DNA of 64,000 nt, taken from positions 372,001 to 436,000 of the forward strand of contig NZ_LT575468.1 of the NCBI RefSeq assembly GCF_900087055.1, given 5' to 3'. Positions 41,426 through 50,573 of the stretch are shown here, piece after piece (within the stretch, counting starts at the first letter, position 1; every line of letters begins with the position of its first letter). The translations under genes were made by a program, and so were the position numbers. The notes beneath the pieces are model-generated. The model did no database searches, was not told where the DNA came from, and worked only from the letters and a program-made list of their open reading frames with translations. This DNA is from Plesiomonas shigelloides (lineage in GTDB: Bacteria; Pseudomonadota; Gammaproteobacteria; Enterobacterales; CAMTGL01).

Positions 41426-42016
41426 ATGTCGATTCTGATTCGTTGTGTACAATTTGGCCGTCGCCATCTGTGGCCGCACCTATTATTAGGTGTGGTAGCC
41501 GCGGGTGTCAGTTCTGCCAGTACAGTAAACGAAGCTCGCCCTGAGAGTCCAGCGAATCCAGCCATCAGCCGCAGTGCGCAACCGGCTCTGGCCAATAGCG
41601 CGATGCGTCTGCGCAACGAATTAATTGCACCCTCTGCGCCTCACGTTGCGCTGCGTGTGTCGATTACGCAACCGGAGCAGGCCAGCGTTCAAGACTGGCG
41701 TCCGGTGTCTGGCTTTTTTGCCCGCTTAGCTAAGATTTTAGCACCCCATACCCCACACGCTGGCCCGTATGCTGGTGTTTGGTGGCCCGAGGCGGCCACT
41801 GAGCTCAACGTTGAGCCTGAGTTGGTGCTGGATACGCCACCTCTGCTACAACCTACGTATAGCGTCTTACTCTCTGCGGCGTTGCGCCTTGCGCAGCCTC
41901 GGCCGCATCTTGATCCGCAGCGGGATGTGATCCCGACTGCGTTCACCGCTTATCTGCCGTCACGCTGGTTAGCACAAGTTCAGGGGATCCGCGCCGGCCC
42001 GCTGCGTTTGGCGTAA
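41426..42016 (+). CDS. secM: Secretion monitor SecM (arrest peptide controlling secA)
   Basis: Periplasmically targeted monitor whose translation stalls unless its nascent chain is pulled by the Sec machinery; stalling exposes the secA ribosome-binding site. The 196-residue product has an N-terminal signal sequence (LLLGVVAAGVSSAS). It ends with the arrest motif: Trp181, then QGIRAGP with Arg189 and Pro192, followed by four residues as in E. coli. Two arrest positions differ from E. coli: Tyr176 where Phe150 stands, and Leu182 where Ile156 stands. E. coli SecM is 170 residues. secA follows after 109 bases. Confidence 0.92.
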   Translation: MSILIRCVQFGRRHLWPHLLLGVVAAGVSSASTVNEARPESPANPAISRSAQPALANSAMRLRNELIAPSAPHVALRVSITQPEQASVQDWRPVSGFFARLAKILAPHTPHAGPYAGVWWPEAATELNVEPELVLDTPPLLQPTYSVLLSAALRLAQPRPHLDPQRDVIPTAFTAYLPSRWLAQVQGIRAGPLRLA

Positions 42017-42125
42017 AGACACGCGGCCCGCGCCGCACTGTCGCCATATACCTAGCGGGATGTTTGGTTTATGCCGGATGCACCGGAAAGCCACGGATTG
42101 ACTCTGAATAAAGATGTAACCTGTT

Positions 42126-44834
42126 ATGTTGACTAAAGTTCTGACTAAAATTTTTGGTAGCCGCAACGAACGTACTCTGCGCCGTCTGCGTAAAGTGGTT
42201 CAGCAGATTAACGCACTGGAAGAAAGCTTTGCGGCGCTCAGCGATGATGAGCTGAAAGCGAAAACCCCGGAGTTTCGTGCGCGCCTTGAGAAAGGCGAGG
42301 CACTGGACTCGTTGATCCCAGAAACCTTTGCCACCGTACGTGAAGCCAGTAAGCGGGTCTTCGGTATGCGTCACTTTGACGTCCAGATGATCGGCGGTAT
42401 GGTGCTCAATGGCCGTAACGTGGCCGAGATGCGTACCGGTGAAGGTAAAACCCTAACCGCGACCCTGCCAGCGTATCTGAACGCGCTGACCGGCCGTGGC
42501 GTGCACGTGATCACCGTGAACGACTACTTGGCGCGTCGTGACGCCGAAACCAACCGTCCGCTGTTTGAGTTCTTGGGCCTGACAGTCGGCATTAACCTGC
42601 CGGGCATGCCGGCACCGGCGAAACGTGAAGCGTACGCCGCCGACATCACTTACGGTACCAACAACGAATTCGGTTTTGACTACCTGCGTGACAACATGGC
42701 GTTCAGCCCGGAAGAGCGCGTACAGCGTCCGCTGTATTATGCGATTGTCGATGAAGTGGACTCCATTTTGATCGATGAAGCGCGTACACCGTTGATCATC
42801 TCTGGTCCGGCCGAAGACAGCTCTGAGCTGTACATCAAGGTTAACAAGCTGATCCCGCGTCTGGTACAGCAGGAAAAAGAAGACAGCGAAGAGTTCCAAG
42901 GTGACGGCGATTTCAGCGTAGACGAAAAAGCGCGTCAAGCGCACTTGACCGAGCGTGGTCAGGTGAAAGTCGAAGAGCTGATGATTGAAGCTAATCTGAT
43001 GAAAGAGGGTGATTCCCTGTATTCACCAGCTAATATCTCGCTGCTGCATCACATCAACGCCGCTTTGCGTGCGCACGCGCTGTTCGAACGCGATGTCGAT
43101 TACATCGTGAAAGATGGCGAAGTGGTGATCGTCGATGAGCACACCGGCCGTACCATGCCGGGCCGTCGTTGGTCCGATGGTCTGCATCAGGCGGTTGAAG
43201 CCAAAGAAGGCGTGCAGATCCAAAACGAAAACCAGACACTGGCTTCAATCACCTTCCAGAACTACTTCCGTCTGTATGAGAAGCTGGGCGGGATGACCGG
43301 TACGGCAGATACCGAAGCGTTCGAATTCCAACAGATTTATCATCTGGACACGGTGGTTATCCCAACCAACCGTCCGATGGTGCGTAAGGACATGGCCGAT
43401 CTGGTGTACATGACCGAGCGCGAAAAATTCAATGCCATCATCGATGATATCAAAGCGCAAGTAGCGGCCGGGCGTCCAACGCTGGTTGGTACTGTGTCGA
43501 TTGAAAAATCAGAAGAGCTGTCTAAGGCGCTGAAAAAAGCCGGTATTCCACACCAAGTACTGAACGCCAAGTTCCACGCCTCAGAAGCGGATATCGTGGC
43601 ACAAGCCGGTAAGCCGGGTGCGGTAACCATCGCCACCAACATGGCCGGTCGTGGTACCGATATCCTGCTGGGTGGTAGCTGGAAAGCCGATGCTGCGGCG
43701 CTGGAAAATCCAACTGACGAGCAAATCGCTGCGCTGAAAGCCCGTTGGGATGAGCTGCATGAGCAAGTCATTGCCGCTGGTGGTTTGCATATTATCGGTA
43801 CTGAGCGCCATGAATCTCGCCGTATCGATAACCAGCTGCGTGGCCGTTCTGGTCGTCAGGGTGACCCGGGTTCTTCTCGTTTCTACCTGTCGATGGAAGA
43901 CAGCCTGATGCGTATTTTTGCCTCGGATCGCGTCAGCAACATGATGAAGAAATTGGGCATGCAAGAAGGTGAAGCCATCGAGCACCCATGGGTCAGCAAG
44001 GCGATTGAAAACGCTCAGCGTAAAGTGGAAGCGCGTAACTTCGATATCCGTAAGCAGCTGCTGGAATTCGATGACGTGGCTAACGACCAGCGTAAAGCGA
44101 TTTATGAACAGCGTAACGAGCTGCTGGATGCGCAAGAGATCGGGGCATCCATTGAAGGGATCCGCGCTGACGTATTTAACGCGGTGATTGACGAGTACAT
44201 TCCACCACAATCTCTGGAAGAGATGTGGGATGTTGCAGGTCTGGAAAACCGTCTGGCGAATGACTTTGACCTGCATCTGCCAATTGCGAAATGGCTGGAT
44301 GAAGACAACAACCTGCACGAAGAAACTCTGCGTGAGCAGGTGATTGCCGAGGCCGAAAAGCAGTATCGCTTGAAAGAAGAAGTGGTCGGCGAGCCAATGA
44401 TGCGCCATTTCGAAAAAGGGGTGATGCTGCAAACGCTGGATACCTTGTGGAAAGAGCACTTGGCGGCGATGGATTACCTGCGTCAGGGTATTCACCTGCG
44501 TGGTTATGCGCAGAAGAACCCGAAACAGGAATACAAGCGCGAATCGTTTGAGATGTTCACTGATATGCTGGAAAACCTGAAGCTGGATGTGATCAGCACC
44601 TTGAGTAAGGTGCGTGTGCGCATGCCAGAAGAGGTTGAGCAGGTGGAAGCGCAGCGCCGCGCTGAAGCGGAGCGTATCGCCCAAAAGCAAAAGTACAGCC
44701 ATGACGAGGCGGATGAGCAAGGTGAAACCGGTGGTACCGTCGTACGCGGTGAGCGTAAGGTCGGCCGTAATGAACCATGCCCATGTGGCTCGGGTAAAAA
44801 ATACAAACAGTGTCACGGCGTGTTGCAAGGCTAA
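42126..44834 (+). CDS. secA: Protein translocase ATPase SecA
   Basis: Motor ATPase that drives preproteins through SecYEG. The 902-residue product (901 in E. coli) has the DEAD-type Walker A ([17 protein letters not shown]), Walker B ([20 protein letters not shown]) and motif VI region ([20 protein letters not shown]). It ends with the C-terminal zinc site [14 protein letters not shown] that binds SecB and phospholipid. Expression is probably raised when SecM stalls; the 109-base gap to secM is the place for the regulatory stem. A strong terminator follows. Confidence 0.98.
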   Translation: MLTKVLTKIFGSRNERTLRRLRKVVQQINALEESFAALSDDELKAKTPEFRARLEKGEALDSLIPETFATVREASKRVFGMRHFDVQMIGGMVLNGRNVAEMRTGEGKTLTATLPAYLNALTGRGVHVITVNDYLARRDAETNRPLFEFLGLTVGINLPGMPAPAKREAYAADITYGTNNEFGFDYLRDNMAFSPEERVQRPLYYAIVDEVDSILIDEARTPLIISGPAEDSSELYIKVNKLIPRLVQQEKEDSEEFQGDGDFSVDEKARQAHLTERGQVKVEELMIEANLMKEGDSLYSPANISLLHHINAALRAHALFERDVDYIVKDGEVVIVDEHTGRTMPGRRWSDGLHQAVEAKEGVQIQNENQTLASITFQNYFRLYEKLGGMTGTADTEAFEFQQIYHLDTVVIPTNRPMVRKDMADLVYMTEREKFNAIIDDIKAQVAAGRPTLVGTVSIEKSEELSKALKKAGIPHQVLNAKFHASEADIVAQAGKPGAVTIATNMAGRGTDILLGGSWKADAAALENPTDEQIAALKARWDELHEQVIAAGGLHIIGTERHESRRIDNQLRGRSGRQGDPGSSRFYLSMEDSLMRIFASDRVSNMMKKLGMQEGEAIEHPWVSKAIENAQRKVEARNFDIRKQLLEFDDVANDQRKAIYEQRNELLDAQEIGASIEGIRADVFNAVIDEYIPPQSLEEMWDVAGLENRLANDFDLHLPIAKWLDEDNNLHEETLREQVIAEAEKQYRLKEEVVGEPMMRHFEKGVMLQTLDTLWKEHLAAMDYLRQGIHLRGYAQKNPKQEYKRESFEMFTDMLENLKLDVISTLSKVRVRMPEEVEQVEAQRRAEAERIAQKQKYSHDEADEQGETGGTVVRGERKVGRNEPCPCGSGKKYKQCHGVLQG

Positions 44835-44848
44835 GCCGGACAGGATAC

Positions 44849-44881
44849 AAAAAGGGCATTACGGCAGTAATGCCCTTTTTT
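44849..44881 (+). terminator. Terminator of secM-secA
   Basis: AAAAAGGGCATTAC-GGCA-GTAATGCCCTTTTTT, a 14-bp stem with tetraloop and T-run. Confidence 0.93.
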
Positions 44882-44947
44882 GTGGCTGTACTTTGATGAC
44901 CAGTATTTTATGGCCAGTATTTTTAAGACAGTTCTAGCGGAGGCAGA

Positions 44948-45382
44948 GTGAAAAAACGGGTTCAGGTTGCCGTGGGAATTATTCGTAATGCGCAGCGGGA
45001 AGTGTTTTTGACCCAGCGTGGCGCAGATTCTCATCTGGCAGGCTTTTGGGAGTTTCCGGGCGGTAAGATTGAAGCGGGTGAGTGTGCCGAAGATGCGCTA
45101 CGGCGCGAGCTGGATGAAGAGATTGGCATTGAGGTGCAAGAGGCGCGTTTGCTCGATAGCCTGAGCTTCGAGTTTGCCGATCGGCATGTGCACTTGTACT
45201 TTTTCCTGATTGAACGCTATCAGGGCCAGCCGTATGGCCGCGAAGGGCAGCATTCGGCATGGGTGCCTCAGCATACCTTAACGCCCGAGATGTTTCCGGA
45301 GGCTAATGCGCCAGTGATCCGTACTCTGCTGGAGCAGGCTCGCGTCGAAGCTCAAGCTCAAGCGCCTTTGCGTGCCGAATAA
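44948..45382 (+). CDS. mutT: 8-oxo-dGTP diphosphatase MutT
   Basis: Nudix hydrolase that removes 8-oxo-dGTP from the nucleotide pool, preventing A:T to C:G mutations. The 144-residue product starts at a GTG with GGAGG four bases upstream. The Nudix box is complete (GKIEAGE, seven residues, RELDEEIGI). The N-terminal VAVGIIRNAQREVFLTQRG and the WEFPGG motif fit MutT. E. coli MutT is 129 residues; the extra length is an Ala- and Gln-rich tail. Confidence 0.95.
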   Translation: MKKRVQVAVGIIRNAQREVFLTQRGADSHLAGFWEFPGGKIEAGECAEDALRRELDEEIGIEVQEARLLDSLSFEFADRHVHLYFFLIERYQGQPYGREGQHSAWVPQHTLTPEMFPEANAPVIRTLLEQARVEAQAQAPLRAE

Positions 45383-45431
45383 GCGGTCAAGCAACAGTAA
45401 CGCAATGATAAAACAGTGATAAAACCGCGAT

Positions 45432-45455
45432 AAAAAACCGGCCAAGGGGCCGGTT
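45432..45455 (-). terminator. Terminator of the pilD-coaE-zapD-yacG unit
   Basis: AACCGGCC-AAGG-GGCCGGTT with an A-run on its left, which becomes a U-run for minus-strand transcripts. It lies just past the yacG stop and may also slow mutT transcripts. Confidence 0.8.
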
Positions 45456-45462
45456 GTGTACA

Positions 45463-45654
45463 TTATTCTTGTTCGCTCCAGCTTTCGCCGTCAGACAGAT
45501 CGTCAGGGCCAGGAATGCGTTTTTCCTCATCGGCCCATTCGCCCAGATCGATTAACTGACAGCGCTTGCTGCAAAACGGACGGAACGCAGATGCCGCGCT
45601 CCACTCGACATCCTGTCCGCATGTAGGACAGGCAACTACCAAAGGTTTGCTCAT
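45463..45654 (-). CDS. yacG: DNA gyrase inhibitor YacG (zinc-binding)
   Basis: Small zinc protein that binds the GyrB C-terminus and inhibits gyrase in E. coli. The 63-residue product has four zinc-ligand cysteines (CPTCG and FCSKRC) followed by [17 protein letters not shown]. coli YacG is 65 residues. It is separated from zapD by an ERIC-type repeat, unlike the tight spacing usual in this group. Confidence 0.94.
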   Translation of the reverse strand: MSKPLVVACPTCGQDVEWSAASAFRPFCSKRCQLIDLGEWADEEKRIPGPDDLSDGESWSEQE

Positions 45655-45688
45655 TATCAGGCTCTCTCGTCAGACCGGACAGGCGATA

Positions 45689-45816
45689 TATACCCTTTCT
45701 ACATGAAGCTACAGCGGTGTTGGCTACGTTCGCTCACCCCAATCACATCGTTTGCCTATGCGCATGGGGATTCACTCACTTGCCGCCTAGCTGCAACTTC
45801 ACGTTGTTTGGCTATA
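45689..45816. repeat. ERIC/IRU-type intergenic palindromic repeat
   Basis: A 128-base element lies between zapD and yacG. It starts TATACCC and ends GGCTATA. Inside are CGCTCACCCCA and TGGGGATTCACTCACTTGCC, which match the core of Enterobacterial Repetitive Intergenic Consensus elements (about 127 bases) as I remember them, and imperfect arms GAAGCTACAGC and GCTGCAACTTC. It would be transcribed within the minus-strand operon as a long hairpin. Two overlapping open frames here are only chance readings of the repeat. Confidence 0.85.
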
Positions 45817-45838
45817 ACGTTCGGCTGTCCGAGTATTA

Positions 45839-46594
45839 TCAGCAGCAGGCCAGTTCAAAGGCTAACTGGGCCGGTACTTCACCGTGTTCACTGTCGAGTG
45901 GCAGGAAGCGGATCGCATAGCGGCTCTTATGGCCGGAGACTTGCGGGTACACCATATCATCGAGCTGCAGCCGCAGACGCAGCATTTCCGCATCGCCACC
46001 GTTGTCTTGGAAAAAGCCGCCATTCGCCGCGCACGGGTGAAATGGCGCAATTTGCCGTACTAACGTCAGCACCATCCGCAGTGCATTACGCAGTGGCGAC
46101 AAGGTTTCCATCCACACCAAAGCTTGGCGTGCTTGCTCGCTGTGCGGCAGATGCAGCCACAGGTGCAAGGTCGGCAGATCAAAGCTGCAGCAGCCGCCGG
46201 GAATACTCAGGCGCTGGCGAATAGGGCTGATGAAGCGGTCTTCGCGTAGCGCTTGACCCAAACGTGGCGCGGCCAGCAAATCGCTGTAGTGCTGTTTGAG
46301 CTGGGCGCGCAAATCTTGCAGCAGGCTTAAATCAACACCCGGTGAATCAATAAATTGGGCCAGTTTCTGCTGTTGGCGCTCCAGATCCTTTAACAGATCG
46401 GTGCGCACTTCTCCGCGATCTAATACTTCCAACAGATCGGCAATGGTACGGAAAAAAACCATCGCCTGCGCGGTATCGCTCAGGTGCTGGTTATCATCCA
46501 GCTGTTGCAGCAGATATTCAATGCGTAACCAGGCTCGCATCTTCTCATTCAGGGGATGTTCAAAAATCACTGAACGGGTTGAGTCATTCATCAT
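45839..46594 (-). CDS. zapD: Cell division protein ZapD
   Basis: Cytoplasmic protein that crosslinks FtsZ filaments through the FtsZ C-terminal peptide. The 251-residue product has the family start ([20 protein letters not shown]), the all-helical first half and the beta-rich C-terminal half ([20 protein letters not shown]). E. coli ZapD is 247 residues. Two ATG codons, at 46594 and 46591, open the gene. It lies in the minus-strand unit pilD-coaE-zapD-yacG but has 378 bases upstream of it. Confidence 0.94.
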   Translation of the reverse strand: MMNDSTRSVIFEHPLNEKMRAWLRIEYLLQQLDDNQHLSDTAQAMVFFRTIADLLEVLDRGEVRTDLLKDLERQQQKLAQFIDSPGVDLSLLQDLRAQLKQHYSDLLAAPRLGQALREDRFISPIRQRLSIPGGCCSFDLPTLHLWLHLPHSEQARQALVWMETLSPLRNALRMVLTLVRQIAPFHPCAANGGFFQDNGGDAEMLRLRLQLDDMVYPQVSGHKSRYAIRFLPLDSEHGEVPAQLAFELACC

Positions 46595-46972
46595 GGGTCT
46601 GATTCATCGAAAAGAGAGTATTACGATAACAGAATATAGGCACGGCGAAAGGGCAAATTATCTCCACTCCTTTAGCCGGCTGTATTGCTGCAAATATGGG
46701 GGAAGTTTAAAACCAATTGTGAGCGGAGGGTATTGTTTTATGCATTCCCATTATCTTGCCGCTCTTGCTGTGCGCTATAAGCTGAACTATGTACTAAATA
46801 ATTGAGAGCGGCGTGTTAGAAGGAAATATTAAGCGGGCAAACTTACGCGCGGATCATCGCTATTTCAACCAGCCATGATGATGAGGAGGGATATTGTTTT
46901 TGTCTGTATAGGTAGTCTGTACTCGTGTGTCAGTGCATACGCGCCAGTTAATCCCCCCTCCGTGAGCACGGC
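46595..46972. other. 378-bp gap between coaE and zapD, no gene recognised
   Basis: No convincing coding region. Two similar segments, GGAGGGTATTGTTTT (46725-46739) and GGAGGGATATTGTTTT (46885-46900), lie 160 bases apart. The first stands before a 21-codon open frame (ATG 46741) whose product, if made, starts MHSHYLAALAVRY. A zapD promoter probably lies at the left end, on the minus strand, but I could not fix it. Confidence 0.5.
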
Positions 46973-47581
46973 TCAGGTGCGTTTAGCGGCGGCTAGCTGT
47001 AGATAGTGTTGATGCAGGCGTGCGACTTGCGCACTGAGTTGGCTCGGGTCGCCATCGTTATTGATCACATCATCGGCTACCGCCAGACGCTGTTCGCGTG
47101 TCGCTTGTGCTCGCAGAATTTGCTCAACTTGTGCGATAGGGACCTGATCGCGGTGATGAGTTCGCTGGATCTGCGTTTGTGGGCTGACATCCACCACCAA
47201 TACGCGATCGGCCTCGGTGTAGAGTTGATTTTCGACTAACAGCGGTACCACCCACAGTACATATTCGGAACGCGCGGCAGCCAGTGCTTGACGCATAGCC
47301 TGACCAATTAAGGGATGCAACAGCGCATTCAGCCACTGCTTTTCCTCAGGCTCAGCAAAAATCCGCGCACGCAGCGCGGCGCGATCCAACGCGCCATCGC
47401 TTTGCAGCACATCGGTACCAAAATGGGCGCGGATCGCGGCCAGCGCCGGAGTGCCCGGTTCGACAACGTGGCGGGCAATCACATCGGCATCCACTTGCTC
47501 AATACCGTATGGGGTAAACAAATTGGCGACAGTACTTTTGCCACTGCCAATCCCACCGGTAATGGCGACCACATAGCTCAC
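46973..47581 (-). CDS. coaE: Dephospho-CoA kinase CoaE
   Basis: Last enzyme of coenzyme A synthesis, phosphorylating the 3'-OH of dephospho-CoA in the cytoplasm. The 202-residue product starts [20 protein letters not shown], containing the P-loop GGIGSGKS. It has the [13 protein letters not shown] substrate region and the [13 protein letters not shown] lid. E. coli CoaE is 206 residues. pilD ends one base before its start, so they are coupled. Confidence 0.96.
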   Translation of the reverse strand: MSYVVAITGGIGSGKSTVANLFTPYGIEQVDADVIARHVVEPGTPALAAIRAHFGTDVLQSDGALDRAALRARIFAEPEEKQWLNALLHPLIGQAMRQALAAARSEYVLWVVPLLVENQLYTEADRVLVVDVSPQTQIQRTHHRDQVPIAQVEQILRAQATREQRLAVADDVINNDGDPSQLSAQVARLHQHYLQLAAAKRT

Positions 47582-47582
47582 A

Positions 47583-48443
47583 TTAATATCCCATCAGTGC
47601 AAAATAGTGAGCGTATATGGTGTCACTAAACAGCAGGCTGATCCAGCCACCCAAGGCCAGCCATGGGCCAAATGGGATAGCCTGCTGCGTCTTACGCGCA
47701 ATCACGGCATATACCAGCCCACACACCGAGGCGAGCAGGGCAATCAGCAGCAGTTGGGTCGGGCCACTCCAAGCGCAGAGTGCGGCCATCAAGACAAAAT
47801 CACCGCGCCCCATGCCTTCTTTGCCGGTCAGCAATTTGAACATCCAAAACAGGCTCCATAGGCTCAAATAGCCCACCGCGGCGCCCAATACCGCATCATG
47901 CAGGGATAACGGCGAGTAACCGCCCCATGCCAGTAATAAACCGGCCCATAATAGCGGTTGGGTGAGGCTGTCGGGCAACCACATTCTATCTAAGTCAATC
48001 ATGCTGGCGGTGATCAGCACCGCACCAAACAAGGCGCATGCGACGCTCCAAATCTGTAACCCCCACAGCGCGACAGGCAGAGCAAAAACCAGCGCGGTGA
48101 GCAGTTCAATGGCTGGATAGCGTTTACTGATTGGGGCCTGACAATGGCGGCAATGACCACGCAGTACCAACCACGACAGCACGGGCAGGTTATCAAACCA
48201 GCGCACCGGATGTTGGCAGTGTGGGCAGTGAGAGCCAGGCAGGATCAAATCAAAGCGCGGTGCATCGGCCGGAGGAGTGAGTTCGGGGAATTGTTCGGCA
48301 CATTCAAGGTGCCAGCGCCGCTCCAACATCAGTGGATAGCGGTAGATCACGACATTGAGAAAGCTGCCGATCAGCAAGCCAAAGAGCGCCGCAAAGGCAA
48401 TGAGCAGGGTTCCGTCCAATGGATAATCCAGACTGTCTGTCAC
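47583..48443 (-). CDS. pilD: Type IV prepilin peptidase / N-methyltransferase PilD
   Basis: Inner-membrane aspartic protease that removes the leader of type IV prepilins and methylates the new N-terminal Phe. The 286-residue product has the [12 protein letters not shown] start. The four-cysteine cytoplasmic domain is present (CPHC and CRHC), as are catalytic aspartates in [11 protein letters not shown] and [16 protein letters not shown], and about eight membrane helices. Its substrates are probably PilA encoded at 53372 and minor pilins or type II pseudopilins elsewhere. Confidence 0.96.
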   Translation of the reverse strand: MTDSLDYPLDGTLLIAFAALFGLLIGSFLNVVIYRYPLMLERRWHLECAEQFPELTPPADAPRFDLILPGSHCPHCQHPVRWFDNLPVLSWLVLRGHCRHCQAPISKRYPAIELLTALVFALPVALWGLQIWSVACALFGAVLITASMIDLDRMWLPDSLTQPLLWAGLLLAWGGYSPLSLHDAVLGAAVGYLSLWSLFWMFKLLTGKEGMGRGDFVLMAALCAWSGPTQLLLIALLASVCGLVYAVIARKTQQAIPFGPWLALGGWISLLFSDTIYAHYFALMGY

Positions 48444-48502
48444 TGACAGGAATTTGAATAAATTTTATCGATTTTACAGGAAAAAAAAGAAAAATCGCAG
48501 TC

Positions 48503-48530
48503 TTGCCGAACGCTGAGTATCGCGTATGAT
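48503..48530 (+). promoter_or_regulatory. Candidate guaC promoter
   Basis: TTGCCG (48503-48508) and TATGAT (48525-48530) are 16 bases apart, with an A-rich stretch upstream (48479-48495) that could be an UP element. Transcription would start near 48537. Confidence 0.6.
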
Positions 48531-48536
48531 GTGGTA

Positions 48537-48706
48537 TTGGAGTGTCCGCTCCACGTACCATGCGAAACACAGTAGCAAAACTGCAATTTATTGCATGGTG
48601 ATTATTGTCCGATAATCACAGCAATATAACGACTATCTCCGACTGCCTGAGGATCGGCTAAAATCTACAGCGGCCGGAAATACAGAAGAAAAGGATTACT
48701 TATTTA
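48537..48706 (+). promoter_or_regulatory. Structured 5' leader of guaC
   Basis: Three hairpins follow the candidate start: TGGAG-TGTCCG-CTCCA (48538-48553), TGCAA-TTTA-TTGCA (48582-48595) and TGATTAT-TGTCCG-ATAATCA (48599-48618). The first and third have the same six-base loop. About 90 unstructured-looking bases and an AAGGA site lead to the ATG. I do not recognise a known riboswitch. Confidence 0.5.
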
Positions 48707-49747
48707 ATGCGTATCGAAGAAGACCTGAAGCTTGGCTTCAAAGATGTTCTGATCCGTCCGAAGCGCTCTACATTGAAGAGCCGTTCAGAGGTTACATTGG
48801 ATCGGAATTTTACGTTCAAGCATGCGGGTTGTCAATGGTCTGGCGTACCTATTATCGCTGCCAATATGGATACCGTAGGCACCTTCGGCATTGCTGCTGC
48901 GCTGGCGGGCTTTGAAATGCTAACCGCAGTTCACAAACACTACACCACCGAGCAGTGGGCCGCCTTTGTGGCTGCGCAGCCGGCTGAGGTGTTGAAGTAT
49001 GTGATGGTGTCGAGTGGTACCTCCGATCAAGATTTTATCAAACTGCAAGAAGTGCTGGCGCTGAGTGAGGCGTTGAACTTCATCTGTATCGATGTAGCCA
49101 ACGGTTACTCCGAGCATTTCGTGGCGTATGTACAAAAAGTGCGTGCAGCGTTCCCGAACAAGGTGATTTGTGCCGGTAACGTGGTGACCGGCGAGATGGT
49201 CGAAGAGTTGATCCTCTCCGGTGCGGATATCGTGAAAGTGGGCATTGGCCCAGGATCGGTGTGCACCACGCGCGTGAAAACCGGTGTCGGCTATCCACAG
49301 CTGTCGGCCGTGATTGAGTGTGCGGATGCCGCGCACGGTCTGGGTGGCCAGATTGTCAGCGATGGCGGCTGTACTTGCCCGGGTGATGTGGCGAAAGCCT
49401 TCGGTGGCGGTGCAGACTTTGTGATGCTGGGCGGCATGCTGGCGGCGCACCAAGAGTGTGAAGGACGCTTGCTGGAGCAAGATGGTCAGACATTCATGCA
49501 GTTTTACGGCATGAGTTCCGATACCGCAATGAACCGCCATGTTGGTGGCGTAGCGCAATACCGCGCCTCAGAAGGTAAAACCGTTCTGCTGCCATTCCGT
49601 GGTCCGGTGGAAAATACTGTGCGGGATGTATTGGGCGGCCTGCGTTCGGCTTGTACCTATGTGGGGGCGGCTCGATTAAAAGAGCTGACCAAACGCACCA
49701 CTTTTATCCGTGTGGCAGAGCAGGAAAACCGCGTATTTAACGGTTAA
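48707..49747 (+). CDS. guaC: GMP reductase GuaC
   Basis: NADPH-dependent enzyme converting GMP to IMP with loss of ammonia, rebalancing purine nucleotides. The 346-residue product (347 in E. coli) has the IMPDH-like barrel, with catalytic Cys186 in [20 protein letters not shown], the [13 protein letters not shown] start and [14 protein letters not shown]. It lacks CBS domains, separating it from IMP dehydrogenase. It is transcribed alone, between a structured leader and a terminator. Confidence 0.97.
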   Translation: MRIEEDLKLGFKDVLIRPKRSTLKSRSEVTLDRNFTFKHAGCQWSGVPIIAANMDTVGTFGIAAALAGFEMLTAVHKHYTTEQWAAFVAAQPAEVLKYVMVSSGTSDQDFIKLQEVLALSEALNFICIDVANGYSEHFVAYVQKVRAAFPNKVICAGNVVTGEMVEELILSGADIVKVGIGPGSVCTTRVKTGVGYPQLSAVIECADAAHGLGGQIVSDGGCTCPGDVAKAFGGGADFVMLGGMLAAHQECEGRLLEQDGQTFMQFYGMSSDTAMNRHVGGVAQYRASEGKTVLLPFRGPVENTVRDVLGGLRSACTYVGAARLKELTKRTTFIRVAEQENRVFNG

Positions 49748-49766
49748 TCTCTCAACATAAGATAGC

Positions 49767-49806
49767 AAAAAATCCCGCGTATCCTTAGGAACGCGGGATT
49801 TTTTTA
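49767..49806 (+). terminator. Terminator of guaC
   Basis: AAAAAATCCCGCGT and ACGCGGGATTTTTT flank a ten-base loop (TCCTTAGGA region), with a long T-run. Confidence 0.92.
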
Positions 49807-49945
49807 TCTCTGTGATGCGTGATGCGGTAACTAAGTTGTACATGCCGTGGTTGAGTATGTTGTGACCAAGTATTGCTCGTAGTGGATCTTGCTAAGTGGC
49901 CGACTATGCTTAATGAGATTTTTACTTTTAAAGCGAGTGGCAGAT

Positions 49946-50500
49946 ATGTTTACGAAAAAAGCGATAGCGTGTCTGATGGTAGCGGGTGGCCTGAGTATGA
50001 GTGCGCAGGCGATGGATTTAAGCAGTCCAACGGTGGAAAACGGTAAGACCTTACAAAATGCGCAGATCTTTAATGGGTGGGGTTGTACCGGTAAAAACGA
50101 ATCACCGGCGCTGAAATGGAGTGATATCCCACAAGGCACCAAGAGTTTTGCCGTGACCATGTACGATCCGGATGCGCCGACTGGCAGTGGCTGGTGGCAC
50201 TGGGTGATGGTCGATATTCCTGCGGATGTGCATAGCCTGCCAGAAAATGTCGGCATGAAAGACAGCAAAGCGTTGCCGAAAGGGGCGATCCAGCTGCGTA
50301 ATGATTTTGGCTATGACGGCTTTGGCGGTGCATGTCCACCGGCAGGCGCTCAACCGCATAACTATCAGATCACTGTTTATGCGCTGAATGTGCCGAAACT
50401 GGATATTCCGGCCAACGCCTCACCAGCCTATGCGGGCTTTTTTATCCTGCAACATAAGATTGGTGAAGCGCGTTTGACCGCGCCGACGAATGCGCGTTAA
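49946..50500 (+). CDS. Secreted PEBP-family protein (YbhB/YbcL-like)
   Basis: Phosphatidylethanolamine-binding-protein fold of the bacterial YbhB/YbcL (Raf-kinase-inhibitor-like) group; the function of bacterial members is mostly unknown. The 184-residue product has a signal peptide (MFTKKAIACLMVAGGLSMSA, cleaved after AQA), so it is periplasmic. The ligand-pocket motifs are present: SPALKWSDIPQGTKSFAVTM, DPDAPTGSGWWHWVMVDIP and CPPAGAQPHNYQITVYAL. Two cysteines (GCTG and ACPP) could form a disulfide. It lies alone between guaC and pilC; no functional link to either is evident. Confidence 0.88.
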   Translation: MFTKKAIACLMVAGGLSMSAQAMDLSSPTVENGKTLQNAQIFNGWGCTGKNESPALKWSDIPQGTKSFAVTMYDPDAPTGSGWWHWVMVDIPADVHSLPENVGMKDSKALPKGAIQLRNDFGYDGFGGACPPAGAQPHNYQITVYALNVPKLDIPANASPAYAGFFILQHKIGEARLTAPTNAR

Positions 50501-50517
50501 TCCTGCTGCCTAAACAA

Positions 50518-50541
50518 ACATCCACCCGTCAGGGTGGATGT
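50518..50541. other. Hairpin between converging PEBP gene and pilC
   Basis: ACATCCACCC and GGGTGGATGT flank a four-base loop. It has no T-run on either side, so terminator function is uncertain. Confidence 0.55.
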
Positions 50542-50573
50542 GATGATGAAGATAGGGGCATGGCATGAGCGAT

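Noticed and set aside
40852-41616. Longer 254-codon reading of dciA
   Set aside because: The extra 92 N-terminal codons overlap secM and its promoter and do not look like the family; the ATG at 41340 does.
43581-44828. 415-codon open frame antisense to secA
   Set aside because: Shadow of the secA reading frame; no signal of its own.
45703-46224. 173-codon plus-strand frame over the ERIC-type repeat and zapD
   Set aside because: Made of the palindromic repeat plus antisense zapD; not a gene.
46715-46727. AATTGTGAGCGGA, identical to half of the lac operator
   Set aside because: The second half is not present and there is no sugar gene nearby; chance match in a gene-free gap.
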